This document shows, piece by piece, positions 63,195 through 64,000 of a DNA stretch of 64,000 nt. The position numbers were made by a program, and so were the translations under genes. A model generated the notes under the pieces. That model searched no databases. It saw nothing but the letters and a program-made list of their open reading frames with translations, and was not told the origin of the DNA. The DNA is from Diplonema papillatum. Its lineage: Eukaryota > Euglenozoa > Diplonemea > Diplonemida > Diplonemidae. Numbering within the stretch: the first letter of the stretch is position 1; each line of letters starts with the position of its first letter. The stretch is from positions 1 through 64,000 of the forward strand of contig JAPJBO010000358.1 in the NCBI GenBank assembly GCA_030068145.1. Reading direction: 5' to 3'.

Positions 63195-63345
63195 AAAGGC
63201 CCCCCCTCTACAGTGCAGTTGCCTTGGAGGCTGGGTGGTCAAATTCTCTAAGGTGAAATGGTCAAAGTTCCCTGCCAAAAGTGGGCCCACAAAAATTTGT
63301 CAGCCGGCTGATGGATGGATGGATGGTTCTTAACAAGATGCCTGG
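63195..63345. mobile_element. TCTTGTTAAG MITE, internal-deletion form, right end present
   Basis: CCCCTCTACAGTGCAGTTGC, CTAAGGTGAAATGGTCAAAG and AAGTGGGCCCACAAAAATTT match 2036-2140. It then jumps directly to GTCAGCCGGCTGATGGATGG and GGTTCTTAACAAGATGCC. The left terminus is missing. Confidence 0.75.
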
Positions 63346-63941
63346 GGGGGGGTCGCTGCGTGTTGTGAATCAGGGTCATGGGCTGACCTTTCCCCCCGCG
63401 CGAGAGCGGCCAAGAACTTCGCGAAGAAGTTCTGGGAGGACTTTCTTGCCGACGGGGGCGGACCTGGACTGCGGCCCAGTCTGCGGGTCAAGGGAGAAGA
63501 GAGAAAAAAGAGAAAAAGGCCGCTCCTGGTCCAGGAACGTGACGGTCAACCACAGCTTGCAAAGCTTGAGTCGGAGGCAGCACAGTGCCACAACCCCGTC
63601 CGCTCTGCCCTGCGGCTGACCGTCTCGACGAGCTTGTGTTCAGCGCGAGCGCCAAGCCCCAAGGTGCGCCACGCCTTGATGCTTTAGTTTGGGAAATCGG
63701 TAGCCACTTGACCCGTAGACCCGTGGCTCTGCAGTACCGCCGAACACGTGAAGCTTGGCTCCCGTGTAGCAGGCTTTCCCTGGTACCTACGAGGTCTACG
63801 AGTCGGCCTGCGGGTCAAAAAAAAAAAAAAAAAAGGGGGGTCAAGGCATCACAAAAGGCCACAGGTGCAACCCCGCAGCATCCCTCCCGGAAAAGACTTG
63901 ATTGGTTGGGGTGGCCAGCTACATTGGATGCACGCCAAGTT
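63346..63941. other. Gene-free stretch
   Basis: No recognised gene. A run at 63818-63834, preceded by TGCGGGTCAAAA, a phrase also seen near 63482. Confidence 0.45.
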
Positions 63942-63985
63942 TCACAAAAGTCCCGGATTCTCAAGCGAACTATACTCCAAAAAAT
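63942..63985 (+). promoter_or_regulatory. Core-promoter-like motif at the window's end
   Basis: TTTCACAAAAGTCCCGGATT, CTCAAGCGAACTATACTCC, AAAAAAT. The ATG at 63989 could begin a gene beyond the window. Confidence 0.45.
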
Positions 63986-64000
63986 CCCATGGCTTTAACA

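Noticed and set aside
1..64000. tRNA genes
   Set aside because: I looked for paired box A and box B with a cloverleaf on both strands and found none that I could support.

Overview
The window is nuclear DNA of an unidentified unicellular eukaryote, probably an alga or another free-living protist. The evidence is pieces of 18S and 28S rRNA, GT-AG introns, and GC-rich genes standing far apart in AT-richer, repeat-laden DNA. The protein families (an SPX-SLC13 phosphate-type transporter, lipase maturation factor, an LRRC74-type leucine-rich-repeat protein, a CCCH finger protein with glutamine tracts) also point there. The 18S piece is too divergent for me to name a group. No tRNA gene, operon or complete transposon was seen.

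Only six intact gene models are supported, all on the + strand: a small NGRPVWV-domain protein (17916-18536), a lipase maturation factor (21873-24134), a four-exon SPX-SLC13-RCK_C anion transporter (25918-31423), a two-exon leucine-rich-repeat protein (42542-44267), a Pro/Ala-rich coiled-coil protein (49746-51095) and a poly-Q zinc-finger protein (54540-55643). Their products do not form an obvious pathway.

The rest is repeats and gene debris. 1-17 kb holds hairpin-capped arrays, a degenerate ~300-bp tandem array interrupted by a 1.5-kb foldback element, a 615-bp segmental duplication, a 28-bp minisatellite, and a decayed minus-strand gene with C-x2-H-x4-C-x2-C motifs. 17-32 kb is the richest gene block. 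32-40 kb is terminal-inverted-repeat elements, hairpin-capped arrays and a telomere-like minisatellite. 40-52 kb holds two genes with their partial copies, plus a 28S rRNA piece. 52-64 kb has the zinc-finger gene, a LINE remnant and several tandem and inverted repeats.

Two features stand out. First, five of the six genes are accompanied by decaying copies of their own 5' end, 3' end or an internal piece ('echoes'), and rRNA is present only as pieces. Second, a conserved stretch of about 60-90 bp recurs about 18 times and lies just upstream of the start codon of three of the six genes. Its TTTAAAA-like block and Inr-like TCACTCT are about 29 bp apart, which suggests it is this organism's core promoter. 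Many solitary copies may be the 5' ends of lost or displaced genes.
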